Made by a program: the position numbers and the translations under genes. Below the pieces are notes generated by a model that worked only from the letters and a program-made list of their open reading frames with translations, did no database searches and was not told where the DNA came from. A DNA stretch of 64,000 bases from Sporolactobacillus shoreicorticis (lineage in GTDB: Bacteria > Bacillota > Bacilli > Bacillales > Sporolactobacillaceae). The stretch covers positions 23,845 to 87,844 of the forward strand of contig NZ_JAMXWM010000016.1 of the NCBI RefSeq assembly GCF_024125445.1, written 5' to 3'. Below are positions 52,673 to 61,394 of this stretch, in pieces (position 1 is the first letter of the stretch; every line of letters starts with the position of its first letter).

Positions 52673-52963
52673 TTAAACAGTCATGACACGTCTGGCCATC
52701 GTTTTGCTGACTGCCAGTCTTGTGCCTTTTATTGATACAATGACATTGCCGTCCATTTCGGCAATGATCGTAACCTCTGTATTCTCCACAAATCCAAGGT
52801 TGCCAAGAAGCCGACGCGTTTCATCTTTACCGCAAACACAAGACACATGTACCCGTTCCCCCGTGTGAACCATGCTTAGTGGTATCGCAGGAGTGCATTG
52901 AGTTTTAGAACCCATCCGATGACAGCTCGTTTCATTAAGTAATGATAGGTTCGTATTTTTCAT
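52673..52963 (-). CDS. second FeoA-domain protein with Cys-containing N terminus
   Basis: 96 residues: an N-terminal extension of about 30 residues with two Cys (ETSCHRMGSKTQCTP), then a FeoA domain (GERVHVSCVCGKDETRRLLGNLGFVENTEVTII...). The CVC pair inside the domain and the extension are absent from the neighbouring FeoA. First gene of the operon; ATG 52963 follows AAGGAGAA. Confidence 0.85.
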   Translation of the reverse strand: MKNTNLSLLNETSCHRMGSKTQCTPAIPLSMVHTGERVHVSCVCGKDETRRLLGNLGFVENTEVTIIAEMDGNVIVSIKGTRLAVSKTMARRVMTV

Positions 52964-53261
52964 AACTATTCTCCTTCCATCAAGCAACAATTGGGATTAA
53001 TAGCGAAGAATGAACATCCAAACTTCTTTGATAATGATAATTGTTTTCAATTAAATTTTAATGGAATTAGCGTTGTTTCACAATCCTCAATTGTGAACTT
53101 ATCGTGACACCTGCCTAAATCAGAACATACATTCTCTTTTTCGACTTTTCATATTATTTTTCAACAATATAAAACTAAAATAAGAAATATTTACTAAAAA
53201 TGCCTCATATATATTTACAAATAGTTTTGTTCAACCTATCATTTTCTTAGGAGGCATAGGT
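52964..53261. promoter_or_regulatory. divergent control region of feo operon and kinase gene
   Basis: AT-rich. On the feo side it holds the Fur box (53030-53048). On the kinase side I see an AGGAGG ribosome site before 53262 but no promoter I would defend, including for sigma H. Confidence 0.5.
53030..53048 (+). promoter_or_regulatory. Fur box of the feo operon
   Basis: GATAATGATAATTGTTTTC agrees with the 19-bp Fur consensus at 16 positions, 67-85 bases before the first feo gene, overlapping the likely promoter region. Confidence 0.8.
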
Positions 53262-54317
53262 ATGTCTAGTAACAGCAATTCTACTGAATTAGATTTTAAA
53301 AAAATGATTGATCTCGTTATGGACGCCATCCTGATCCTTGGCGGAGACGAAATTGTTTATTCAAATCGAGCGGCTAATCGCTTACTCTCTTTTGATGAAC
53401 ATACTTCGCTGTCCGGCCTTTCTATTGGCATGTTTCTTGATCCTTCGGATATGCCCATAATACACGCCTCGCTGAATAAGATCTGCTGCCGCCAAAGCGA
53501 TATGGAGTCCGTCCAGCTTTCCATACATTCGAGTAGTAATGTCCAAATTCCCGCGGAAATAACTCTTCTTCATTTTTCGGATCAGGACCAATCTCTCGTT
53601 CAGTTAACCATTCGTGACATCAGCACCCGCAAAATAGCTGAGGAAAGTATGATTCAATCTGAAAAGCTCTCAGTTATCGGGGAATTGTCTGCAGGAATTC
53701 TCCATGAAATTAGAAATCCGCTCACTTCAATTAAAGGCTTTTTGCAATTGATGCAAACCACTGAACAGCTCAATCAAGACTACCTTGATATTATTATGCG
53801 CGAGATTGAACAAATCGAAAAAATCACAAGTGAACTGTTATATTTTACGAAGCCGAGAAGTGAGCGTTTTGCCCAAGTTGATCTTTCAAACATTGCTCAT
53901 GAAACGCTGCAACTATTCGAATCGCAGGCGATGAATCTCAGAATTCAAATGGTTCTTGATACGGGAGACTGCTCTCATTTTATTTTTGGTGATAAGACCC
54001 AACTAAAACAAGTTTTCGTTAACCTTATTAAAAACGCTCTTGAAGCCATTCATCGTGACGGCACGATTACAATCCGTTTAACTTCCGTTGACCAATACGA
54101 AAAAGTCCTGATACAGGACACCGGTTCGGGAATCCCGCAGCACATTTTCAATAACTTGGGAAAATCGTTTTTTACAACAAAGGCGTCGGGTACCGGACTC
54201 GGATTGATGGTTACGTACACAATTGTAAAAAATCACAAAGGATCTGTGAACGTTACGAGCAAGGAGCACAGCGGCACAACGTTTCATCTGCGCTTTCCAA
54301 AAGTGACGGCGGACTGA
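53262..54317 (+). CDS. PAS-domain histidine kinase, sporulation-kinase type
   Basis: Soluble kinase of 351 residues without membrane helices. One PAS domain (about 10-125; VMDAILILGGDEIVYSNRAA opens it), then a HisKA domain with ILHEIRNPLTSIKGFLQLM and an ATPase domain with NLIKNALEA, DTGSGIP and GTGLGLMVTY. HEIRNPLTSIKGFLQL is the signature of KinA-KinE kinases that feed the Spo0 phosphorelay through Spo0F. No response regulator gene is adjacent, as expected for that group. The specific Kin paralogue cannot be assigned. Confidence 0.87.
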   Translation: MSSNSNSTELDFKKMIDLVMDAILILGGDEIVYSNRAANRLLSFDEHTSLSGLSIGMFLDPSDMPIIHASLNKICCRQSDMESVQLSIHSSSNVQIPAEITLLHFSDQDQSLVQLTIRDISTRKIAEESMIQSEKLSVIGELSAGILHEIRNPLTSIKGFLQLMQTTEQLNQDYLDIIMREIEQIEKITSELLYFTKPRSERFAQVDLSNIAHETLQLFESQAMNLRIQMVLDTGDCSHFIFGDKTQLKQVFVNLIKNALEAIHRDGTITIRLTSVDQYEKVLIQDTGSGIPQHIFNNLGKSFFTTKASGTGLGLMVTYTIVKNHKGSVNVTSKEHSGTTFHLRFPKVTAD

Positions 54318-54369
54318 CTCTTAATCAGTCTTCAGTTTTTTGAAATGTTCTCTTTATCTATATAAGTTA

Positions 54370-54415
54370 AAAACTCCCTTAGACCTGCTGAATGGAGCAG
54401 TCCGGGAGTTTTTTT
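54370..54415 (+). terminator. terminator of the kinase gene
   Basis: AAACTCCC/GGGAGTTT outer stem with an inner CTGCT/AGCAG stem, followed by a T run; 53 bases after the stop. Confidence 0.8.
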
Positions 54416-54428
54416 CCACAATTAAATC

Positions 54429-54710
54429 TTAACTTTGATAATGCGCAATAATTCCAGCTTCTTCATCAAGCGCCAATCGAAGCGATCCGTATGGGTTTTC
54501 TTTTAATTCGGTTTCAATCCAAAAGCGAAGCGCTTCAATAATGTTTGCCTCAATCAGAATCTGCTTGCGATTTCCAACGTAAGCTTCAGCTGAAAACCCA
54601 TAGTCATCATCGTAGAGAAGCTCAATTTGAATTTCTTGCGGCGCAACGCCTTTTTTATCTGCTAAATGGATACATAGTGCATTGACAATATCTTGTTCGG
54701 AAATGCTCAT
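54429..54710 (-). CDS. DUF2653 (YxcD-like) family protein
   Basis: 93 residues, soluble, acidic, with ISEQDIVNALCIHLA at the start and ELLYDDDYGFSAEAYV in the middle, typical of DUF2653. Function unknown. Its ATG overlaps the stop of the upstream membrane protein (ATGA), so translation is coupled and the two products probably work together. Confidence 0.75.
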   Translation of the reverse strand: MSISEQDIVNALCIHLADKKGVAPQEIQIELLYDDDYGFSAEAYVGNRKQILIEANIIEALRFWIETELKENPYGSLRLALDEEAGIIAHYQS

Positions 54711-55138
54711 CGTTTCCACGGATTGGAATCCTCAGGCTTTTTCCGTCGTGAAAAACTCGTGATAATATATCGGATGAGTGAAATGACGACAAGGATCGCA
54801 ATCAAATTGATCAGAAAGCCGGCCATCATTCCAAATCCACCGAGATGTGAGAACAAACTGCCGAATAATAAACCGGACAGTCCTCCGAAGATCATTCCAC
54901 GCATAAAGCTTCCACCAGTAAAATTTCTTGCTGAAGTTCCTGTACGTGTATTTTGACTGCGACTACGATTGCTCTTAAAAAATGAAGTCGTACCCGTACC
55001 TCGATTCGATTGAAAACTCTTAACTCCGGATCGATAACCTTTCGCGCTCACCAGTTGATCGGAACTATGAAAAACAAAATCTCCGGCGGGCGTGAAAATA
55101 AGCGCTAATGCAAGAAATGCAGCCATAATCTTCTTCAT
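54707..55138 (-). CDS. secreted or membrane protein upstream of DUF2653 gene
   Basis: 143 residues: N-terminal signal/anchor (MKKIMAAFLALALIFTPAG), a Ser/Arg/Thr/Asn-rich low-complexity part (about 35-75), a Gly-rich helix pair (MRGMIFGGLSGLLFGSLF, and FGMMAGFLINLIAILVVISLI) and a basic tail. The Ser/Arg part followed by Gly-rich helices resembles the preprotein-translocase-like (Tim44-type) small proteins paired with YxcD, but I do not recognise a function. AGGAGG lies upstream at long spacing (14 bases). Confidence 0.7.
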   Translation of the reverse strand: MKKIMAAFLALALIFTPAGDFVFHSSDQLVSAKGYRSGVKSFQSNRGTGTTSFFKSNRSRSQNTRTGTSARNFTGGSFMRGMIFGGLSGLLFGSLFSHLGGFGMMAGFLINLIAILVVISLIRYIITSFSRRKKPEDSNPWKR

Positions 55139-55226
55139 CGAATGTATCAATTCCTCCTATACTTTATGTATATTATTAATACGTTTCTATTTTGTAAAAA
55201 GTTTCATATGCAAGTCAAGACCGGAC

Positions 55227-56417
55227 TTATAAGTGATGCTGAAAAGCAGACTGCAACTGATTCATTGCTTCTTTAAGCAAGCTTTGCGGACATGCAAGAT
55301 TAATTCGAACAAATCCTTCTCCATCCGTACCGAACGCATACCCCTGATTAAGTGCGAGACCCGCTTCTTTGATTAGGAACTGTTGCAACCGCAGTTTATC
55401 CCATCCCAGTTTTCGGCAGTCAATCCAACCAAGATAGGTTCCTTCAATTGGTGTCATTTTTAGATCCGGCAAGTTCTTTTTTAAGAAATTGGTAACAAAA
55501 TTAGCATTCTTTTTAATATAAGTGAGACATTGATCGAGCCAGCTTTCACCAAATCGATAAGCAGCTTCGGCAGCTGTCACTCCTAATGTATTAGGCTCGC
55601 CTAAACCGAACCGCCGCACCTGTTTTAAGTACTTCCTTCTAAGAGAAGAATTTGGAATGATAATATTTGATATTTGCAGGCCTGCAAGATTAAAGGTTTT
55701 GCTTGGTGCGGTACAAATGATTGAATGATCACTTGCTTCCTCAGAAATCAGTGCGTATGGCGTATGATGATGACCTTCAAACACGAGATCATGATGAATT
55801 TCGTCGGCAACCACAAGAACATCATATTTATTCGCAAGTTCCGCTACTTTCGCTAATTCTCTCTTGGTCCAAACTCTTCCAACCGGATTATGCGGCGAGC
55901 ACAGGATCATAAGGCTGACCTTTGAGTTGGAAAGCTTATGCTCTAAATCAACAAAATCCATGCGATATACGCCATTGTCATTGATTAACGGATTCGTAAC
56001 TAACTCCCGATTTTGATTCAGCGCCGACTTAGCGAACGGCGGATAAACCGGAGATTGTATCAGCACTTTGTCCCCTTCGCATGTAAATCCGTCGACAATA
56101 AGATTTAACGCCGTAACAACTCCCGGGCTGTGGCATATCCATTCTTTCTTAATTGCCCACTGATGACGGTGTGCCATCCATTGCTTCACAATTTGGTAAT
56201 AGTCTTCTGAAGCGGAGGTGTAGCCGTAAATAGCATGCTGAATTCGATTAGAAAGTGCTTCCGTAATTTCAGCCGGCACCTGAAAATCCATATCTGCCAC
56301 CCATAAAGGAATGAGATGCTCACCGCCGAAAAGCCGATCTGCCTCGTCCCATTTGATCGAAGCGGTCCCGTTTCGATCAGTCACTTGATCAAAATCATAA
56401 TTTTGTACGATGACCAT
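55227..56417 (-). CDS. patB: MalY/PatB family aminotransferase or cystathionine beta-lyase
   Basis: PLP enzyme of 396 residues, fold type I. The PLP lysine lies in SKTFNLAGLQ. Other marks are LWVADMDF, YGYTSAS near the N terminus, CSPHNPVGRVW, DEIHHDLVF and FVRINLACP at the end. The family includes C-S lyases (cystathionine to homocysteine) and aminotransferases. The ATG at 56417 follows AGAAGGGAT. It lies 12 bases after the MerR-type gene and is probably cotranscribed with it. Confidence 0.88.
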   Translation of the reverse strand: MVIVQNYDFDQVTDRNGTASIKWDEADRLFGGEHLIPLWVADMDFQVPAEITEALSNRIQHAIYGYTSASEDYYQIVKQWMAHRHQWAIKKEWICHSPGVVTALNLIVDGFTCEGDKVLIQSPVYPPFAKSALNQNRELVTNPLINDNGVYRMDFVDLEHKLSNSKVSLMILCSPHNPVGRVWTKRELAKVAELANKYDVLVVADEIHHDLVFEGHHHTPYALISEEASDHSIICTAPSKTFNLAGLQISNIIIPNSSLRRKYLKQVRRFGLGEPNTLGVTAAEAAYRFGESWLDQCLTYIKKNANFVTNFLKKNLPDLKMTPIEGTYLGWIDCRKLGWDKLRLQQFLIKEAGLALNQGYAFGTDGEGFVRINLACPQSLLKEAMNQLQSAFQHHL

Positions 56418-56429
56418 GCACATCCCTTC

Positions 56430-56795
56430 TTATTTCTCAACAATTAATGATTGGAGTTCTCCGCTCAGTAATCGAAGCTGCTCAAGCTGAGTATGAATTC
56501 TGATTTCTTCATTCATTAGCCTGGCTTCCTGATCTTCAAGTGCTTTCGTTACATCCCGGATCAACTCTTGCGAACCGCAACCATTCTTTTTTTTCATTTC
56601 AAAGACATTTTGAATGACTTTCAGAGACAGTCCCAAGCACTGCATTTCTTTGATGGCCATAAAATCATCTAAATTTTTTTGATTATACGCTTTATATCGA
56701 TTGGACGTGTCCGGTTGTAGTAGTGCCAGTTCCTCATAATAACGAACGGTATCCTTCGTTGTTTTACATCGTTTGACAAATTCTCCGATTTTCAC
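56430..56795 (-). CDS. MerR-family transcriptional regulator
   Basis: 121 residues: winged helix (KIGEFVKRCKTTKDTVRYYEELALLQPDTSNRYKAY), a dimerisation coiled coil (about 75-110) and no large effector domain. Three Cys (C10, one in MQCLGL, one in NGCGSQ) could bind metal or sense thiols. GTG 56795 follows AAGGAGG. It is divergent from a small membrane protein gene. The space between them contains a promoter with the 19-base spacer and internal palindrome that MerR proteins act on. Confidence 0.87.
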   Translation of the reverse strand: MKIGEFVKRCKTTKDTVRYYEELALLQPDTSNRYKAYNQKNLDDFMAIKEMQCLGLSLKVIQNVFEMKKKNGCGSQELIRDVTKALEDQEARLMNEEIRIHTQLEQLRLLSGELQSLIVEK

Positions 56796-56816
56796 GTGAT
56801 TCCTCCTTCGATCCGC

Positions 56817-56847
56817 TTGACGTGGGGTTAACCCCATCGTTTTTAAT
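56817..56847 (+). promoter_or_regulatory. MerR-type promoter with 19-base spacer
   Basis: TTGACG (56817-56822), 19 bases, TTTAAT (56842-56847). The spacer begins with a perfect palindrome TGGGGTTAACCCCA (56823-56836). Over-long spacers with an internal dyad are the signature of promoters activated by MerR-family twisting of DNA. It drives the gene at 56880. Confidence 0.7.
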
Positions 56848-56879
56848 AACCCTATTAAGGTAATAAAGGGGGCATTCTA

Positions 56880-57185
56880 ATGATCGCGAGTTTCTCTTTA
56901 TTTTTTTACTCACTCTCGTGTCTTATTGCAGGAGGTATTTATTTTATAAGAAAGAGGCGCTGCTTCATAATCAGCATCTTTATCGCTGTACACTTTGCGA
57001 GCCTCATTCTTTCATTTTATCTTTTTATGTATCACACGGCCATACTGCAGTCAATTATTATTCTTCTCCTCTGCCTGATAACAAGACTCGCCAATGGTTA
57101 TTTTATTTTTCATCATGTACGACTGGTGCATCTTGCCACAACCGCATTGCTATTTATTAGCATTGTCATTTTACAATCAATATAA
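56880..57185 (+). CDS. small four-helix membrane protein next to merR
   Basis: 101 residues, nearly all membrane: helices at about 2-22, 28-50, 52-70 and 80-100, with a short basic loop (RKRR) after the first. No family recognised. AAAGGGGGC precedes the ATG at good spacing, so I consider it real. It stands directly behind the MerR-type promoter and is probably the regulator's target, perhaps an exporter subunit or sensor of the inducing compound. Confidence 0.65.
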   Translation: MIASFSLFFYSLSCLIAGGIYFIRKRRCFIISIFIAVHFASLILSFYLFMYHTAILQSIIILLLCLITRLANGYFIFHHVRLVHLATTALLFISIVILQSI

Positions 57186-57194
57186 AGGCTGATT

Positions 57195-57233
57195 AAAAAA
57201 AAAGCCTTTCCTCAGCTGTCGACCCGAGGAAGG
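57195..57233 (-). terminator. terminator of the thioredoxin-fold gene
   Basis: Minus-strand stem of eight to nine bp (57205-57233, one bulge) followed by nine T, nine bases after the stop. Confidence 0.8.
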
Positions 57234-57241
57234 ACATTCTA

Positions 57242-57823
57242 CTATACTAAATCACAAGCTTCGCCCGGCATCCAATGCGCATCTTGACCGTTCCACTTGA
57301 CGTTGCATCCGATCGGATTAGTCAGCGGTATCGTCACTGATTTCTCATCAGTGAGCTCGCTCAGTGCACGATCCAAGTCGTTAACCGTCGCCTTCTCCGG
57401 CTGTCTCGGATTATCAAGCTCGCGTCCTGTATAAACCAGTTTCCGCTCTTGATCAAAAACGAAGAAATGAGGTGTTCTCAAGGCGCCATATGCGCGCGCT
57501 GCATCTTGCGATTGATCACGCAAATAAACCCACGGAAATTTTTCTTCATTCATCTGTTCAACCATATATTTAAAGGAATCTTTTGGATGCGTTTCTTCAC
57601 TGTTTGAATTAATGGCGACGAACCGAACTCCTTTATTCTGATAATGTTCCGCAACTTTTCTCGTGGTTTCGTTTGAACCAAGAACAAAGGGACAATGATT
57701 GCATGTAAAGAACACGACAAGGATACGCGCCTCTGCAAAATGATCTAAATCATATGTTTTTCCGTCGGTCGCCGGCAATGAAAACTCGGGTGCTTTTTCA
57801 CCAATCTGCAATGTAAATGCCAC
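57242..57823 (-). CDS. thioredoxin-fold/AhpC-TSA family protein
   Basis: 193 residues, soluble. Opens like peroxiredoxins and TlpA ([21 protein letters not shown]), with CNHCPF as the redox motif (about 41-46) in [12 protein letters not shown]. The segments [14 protein letters not shown] and [12 protein letters not shown] match a group of thioredoxin-like proteins in Bacilli with C-x-x-C-P. Substrate unknown; disulphide reductase or peroxidase activity is likely. GTG 57823 follows AGGAGG. Confidence 0.82.
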   Translation of the reverse strand: MAFTLQIGEKAPEFSLPATDGKTYDLDHFAEARILVVFFTCNHCPFVLGSNETTRKVAEHYQNKGVRFVAINSNSEETHPKDSFKYMVEQMNEEKFPWVYLRDQSQDAARAYGALRTPHFFVFDQERKLVYTGRELDNPRQPEKATVNDLDRALSELTDEKSVTIPLTNPIGCNVKWNGQDAHWMPGEACDLV

Positions 57824-57907
57824 AGCAAAAACCTCCTTATTTGAACTCTTTTTATTGTACCATCATGATTTTTATAGGGAAAAGTATTTGCTTGAAGGTC
57901 TATCCTC

Positions 57908-57936
57908 TTGACTTCTATTCAATAGCTGAATATAAT
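57908..57936 (+). promoter_or_regulatory. sigma A promoter of the T-box-proBA transcript
   Basis: TTGACT (57908-57913), 17 bases, TATAAT (57931-57936); transcription would start near 57943. Confidence 0.8.
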
Positions 57937-57942
57937 GATATC

Positions 57943-58193
57943 AATTATAAAACGGCGTTGACGGGGATTAGTAAACAATGAAAAATGCGCAAGAGAATGG
58001 CATCCATCGGCTGTGAGATGCCTCGCGTCATTCATGTTGAACCTGCCCTTGAGCAGTCCGGATGAAAACCGGATCGTCTTCTTCACGATACGAAGATCCA
58101 AGTGAGTACGGACTTGTGCTGTACTAACAAAGGTGGTACCGCGGGCAAGGCCTCTCCCCGTCCTTTTAATTTAGGATGGAGAGAGGCTTTTTT
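57943..58193 (+). promoter_or_regulatory. T-box riboswitch, proline type, upstream of proBA
   Basis: tRNA-sensing leader. The conserved T-box AAAGGTGGTACCGCGG is at 58129-58144 and the terminator stem (58149-58186, then TTTTTT) follows. In stem I the AGTA element lies near 57970, and pairing AACAATGAA with TTCATGTT places CCT (58042-58044, followed by G) in the specifier loop. CCU is a proline codon, matching the genes downstream. Uncharged tRNA-Pro should turn on proBA; the exact specifier call is my reading of the fold. Confidence 0.88.
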
Positions 58194-58214
58194 ACGAAGG
58201 GAAAACAATAGATT

Positions 58215-59372
58215 ATGGAAATAAAACGAGTGGTTGTAAAAATCGGCAGCAGTTCCTTGACGGATGCTCGCGGAAAACTCGATTTTGCCAAGTTGCAGGA
58301 TCATGTCGATGCTATTGCCAGGTTAAAAGCGAACGGTCATGAGGTAGTTCTTGTATCGTCGGGTGCTGTTGCAGCCGGTTACGGTGGATTGGGATATCCG
58401 GCACGACCGGTCACCATTGCCGGGAAACAAGCCGCGGCGGCCGTCGGTCAGGTCATGCTGCTGAATAATTATGCAGAGGCCTTTCACAAATACGGAATGA
58501 CCATCGGACAGCTGCTGCTCGCCCGCCAAGATTTTGAACGGCGTGAACAAATGAGTCACGCCTACTCAGCGCTCACAGAGCTGCTCAAACGTTCTGTGAT
58601 TCCAATTATCAATGAAAACGACTCGGTTTCACTTGCCGAGTTGACCTTTGGCGACAACGATATGTTATCCGCCCTTGTAAGCGGCCTGATTCATGCAGAT
58701 TTTCTTGCCATTCTTACGGATGTCAACGGTTTATATAACAAGAATCCGAATGAGTATGATGATGCGATCCGCTACCATTTTCTCGACACTCTGCCGAAAC
58801 ATCTGCTTGACGAAACAAGTGATGCCACAGGCTCAAAGGTAGGTACCGGCGGCATGAAATCGAAGCTGCGAGCGGCAAGGATGGCACTTTCTCTTGGTGT
58901 TCGGACGTTCATCGGAAAGGGCAAAGGTCCTGACAAGCTTGTTGCCATTATTAACGGAAATGGTGATGGCACATACATCGGGTCCGACTGTTTAAAACCA
59001 TCGCTTAATGTTTCTGAACAATGGATTGCGCTTCACTCGCCGGTATCAGGAAAAATTGAAATTGATGACGGAGCGGTCAGGGCACTAATGAAGGAAGGCA
59101 AAAGTCTGCTCCCTGCTGGCATTAAGAAAATCAGTGGACACTTTCTTGCCGGAGAAGTGATTCAAATTACCGATCAAAAAAGCCATGTACTTGGCAAAGG
59201 TCAAGTCAATTATTCATCGGAACAGCTTGATGAAATTAAACGAATGTCGAGCAGCCGTGCCATGATTACGGTTAACGGCGGTCACCCGGAGGTTGTGCAC
59301 CGTGATAATTGGGTACCGTGGACCGCAGTTCTCAAACCGGCCGCTTACGAGAGGAGCGCTACCCATGAATGA
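58215..59372 (+). CDS. proB: glutamate 5-kinase
   Basis: First enzyme of proline synthesis, phosphorylating glutamate. 385 residues: amino-acid kinase domain (VVKIGSSSLTD at the start, VSSGAVAAGYGGLG, NENDSVSLAELTFGDNDMLSA, GTGGMKSKLRAA) and a C-terminal PUA domain (about 285-365). The T-box upstream links it to proline supply. The last eight bases overlap proA. Confidence 0.95.
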   Translation: MEIKRVVVKIGSSSLTDARGKLDFAKLQDHVDAIARLKANGHEVVLVSSGAVAAGYGGLGYPARPVTIAGKQAAAAVGQVMLLNNYAEAFHKYGMTIGQLLLARQDFERREQMSHAYSALTELLKRSVIPIINENDSVSLAELTFGDNDMLSALVSGLIHADFLAILTDVNGLYNKNPNEYDDAIRYHFLDTLPKHLLDETSDATGSKVGTGGMKSKLRAARMALSLGVRTFIGKGKGPDKLVAIINGNGDGTYIGSDCLKPSLNVSEQWIALHSPVSGKIEIDDGAVRALMKEGKSLLPAGIKKISGHFLAGEVIQITDQKSHVLGKGQVNYSSEQLDEIKRMSSSRAMITVNGGHPEVVHRDNWVPWTAVLKPAAYERSATHE

Positions 59373-60627
59373 TACTAAGGACAATGAATTAATTCATAAA
59401 GCAGAGTTAGCACATGAGGCATCTCAAGTAATCGCTGCAAAATCGACAGAAGAAAAAAATAGTGCTTTAAATCAAATTGCCGATTCTTTACGTGCCCATG
59501 CCGCTGAAATCATAGCCGCCAATCAGCAAGACATGCTACGGGCACAACAAAAAGGAATGACTGATTCGTTACTTGATCGGTTAATGCTTAACAAAGAACG
59601 TATCTTTGCAATGGCAAACGCTTTAGAGCATCTGGCAAATTTAGCGGACCCCATCGGTGATGAATTGGAAAACTGGGACCGTCCCAATGGATTGACAATC
59701 AAAAAAATCCGCGTTCCGATCGGGGTCATTGGAATGGTCTATGAGGCCAGACCGAATGTTACAGTCGATGCAGCAGGCCTTTGCTTAAAAACAGGAAACG
59801 CTGTCTATTTGCGTGGCAGCGCTTCTGCTCTTGATACGAATAAAGCAATTGTCGCTGTCATTCGCGCAGCACTTAATACGCTAGAGTTCCCTGCCGACAG
59901 CGTTCAATTACTGGAAGACACAAGTCATGAAACAGCCGGTCAATTTTTCCGGTTGAATGGATTGATTGATGTTCTCATTCCGCGCGGAAGCAGCAGACTC
60001 ATTCAAACGGTCATTAAACAAGCAAGTATTCCTGTTTTGGAAACAGGAGCAGGAAATTGCCATGTGTTCATTGATGAGACAGCAAAACCTGAAATGGCGA
60101 TCAGCATTGTGCTGAATGCAAAAACCCAGCGTCCTTCTGTTTGCAATACAATCGAAACAGTAATCATCCATCAAAAATGGTTTGATCAATTTGGTTCTGC
60201 TTTGTTGGATGCTTTACAAAAAGAACACGTATCCTGCCGGATTGATCCAATTATTGCCGGACAATTTCCTGACTTAAAGGTGGCGACAGAAGAAGATTGG
60301 GCCACTGAATATCTTGATAAAATCATTGCCGTTAAAATTGTTTCTGATCTGGACGAAGCGATCAGACATATTAATAAATATGGAACCAAGCACTCAGAAT
60401 CAATTGTCACAGAAAATGCGGAACATGTTGCGACCTTTTTCAAGTTTGTTGATGCCTCGACTTTATATCATAACGCGTCAACACGATTTACCGATGGTGA
60501 AGAATTTGGATTTGGAGCAGAGATAGGAATAAGTACGCAAAAGCTTCATGCACGAGGCCCAATGGGACTTAATGCACTGACAAGTATCAAATATCTCATT
60601 GAAGGAAACGGACAAATTCGCCATTAA
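59365..60627 (+). CDS. proA: glutamate-5-semialdehyde dehydrogenase
   Basis: Reduces glutamyl 5-phosphate to the semialdehyde with NADPH. 420 residues with the aldehyde-dehydrogenase-like fold and the active-site Cys in KTQRPSVCNTIET. Other marks are GMVYEARPNVTVDAAGLCLKTGNAV, IPRGSS and LHARGPMGLNALTS. Starts at ATG 59365 inside the end of proB with GAGAGGAG upstream; the open frame runs further up but only as an overlap with proB. Confidence 0.95.
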   Translation: MNDTKDNELIHKAELAHEASQVIAAKSTEEKNSALNQIADSLRAHAAEIIAANQQDMLRAQQKGMTDSLLDRLMLNKERIFAMANALEHLANLADPIGDELENWDRPNGLTIKKIRVPIGVIGMVYEARPNVTVDAAGLCLKTGNAVYLRGSASALDTNKAIVAVIRAALNTLEFPADSVQLLEDTSHETAGQFFRLNGLIDVLIPRGSSRLIQTVIKQASIPVLETGAGNCHVFIDETAKPEMAISIVLNAKTQRPSVCNTIETVIIHQKWFDQFGSALLDALQKEHVSCRIDPIIAGQFPDLKVATEEDWATEYLDKIIAVKIVSDLDEAIRHINKYGTKHSESIVTENAEHVATFFKFVDASTLYHNASTRFTDGEEFGFGAEIGISTQKLHARGPMGLNALTSIKYLIEGNGQIRH

Positions 60628-60642
60628 TTTAACTGTAGAACC

Positions 60643-60674
60643 AAAAGCAGACACCTTTTTTGGTGTCTGCTTTT
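60643..60674 (+). terminator. terminator of proBA
   Basis: AAAAGCAGACACC/GGTGTCTGCTTTT stem with a T-only loop, 16 bases after the proA stop; close to the convergent lutC end and likely to work in both directions. Confidence 0.88.
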
Positions 60675-60695
60675 AGTTTTCATTGTTGAACTGAA

Positions 60696-61394
60696 TTATA
60701 CATCAGAAACAATAATATAGGCAACTTTAATTGGTCCGTGAACGCCGACAACAAGTCTCATTTCAATATCGGCACTATTGCTTGGTCCGGAAATGAAATT
60801 GATGTAGGAGGACACTTCTTCTCCATGCTCAACTTTATTCTCAATCAACTGCATCGCCTGTGTCATCCGAGGAACAATACAGCTTTTTGGAACAATAACG
60901 ACCGATGTTTCCGGTAGGAGGCTGACACTCCTTGCCTTGTCTTTATCATTGAAAAGACCTGCAGTCGCTGATTCAGCAAGCATCACATCGCAAATCGACA
61001 AACCAATAGTCGCTTCTGCCGCTTTATCAATATTCTTGCGACCTTCTTTATAATTCCATGTATAAACCTGATAGCTATCTAAAACGTTACTAAGACCGAA
61101 CGCTTCAAATCGTTCATCTTTGGTCGCAACAATTTTACCCGCACCGTATTTATCAATTAATTGCACCAATTGTTTTGCAAGTCCATCCAAAGTTGTTTCA
61201 TAAACTGATGTATGAATCGGTTCGCATGCTTTTTTCATCATGACTGTAAGCTGCTCTTCAGAATAATCATTATAAACACGTTCCTGGGGCTTATGTGCCC
61301 AGATCGGCAATTCCGGAGCTTCACCCGGCGTTCGATTCAATTTCCCGGCTATTTTCTCAAGAAACGAATCACGATTTTCAATTGTTCCGTTCAT
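60696..61394 (-). CDS. lutC: lactate utilization protein LutC
   Basis: LUD-domain subunit of the LutABC complex that oxidises L-lactate to pyruvate. 232 residues with the typical [20 protein letters not shown] and the C-terminal [30 protein letters not shown]. Its ATG overlaps the lutB stop (ATGA), so the two are translationally coupled. Last gene of lutA-lutB-lutC. Confidence 0.92.
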   Translation of the reverse strand: MNGTIENRDSFLEKIAGKLNRTPGEAPELPIWAHKPQERVYNDYSEEQLTVMMKKACEPIHTSVYETTLDGLAKQLVQLIDKYGAGKIVATKDERFEAFGLSNVLDSYQVYTWNYKEGRKNIDKAAEATIGLSICDVMLAESATAGLFNDKDKARSVSLLPETSVVIVPKSCIVPRMTQAMQLIENKVEHGEEVSSYINFISGPSNSADIEMRLVVGVHGPIKVAYIIVSDV

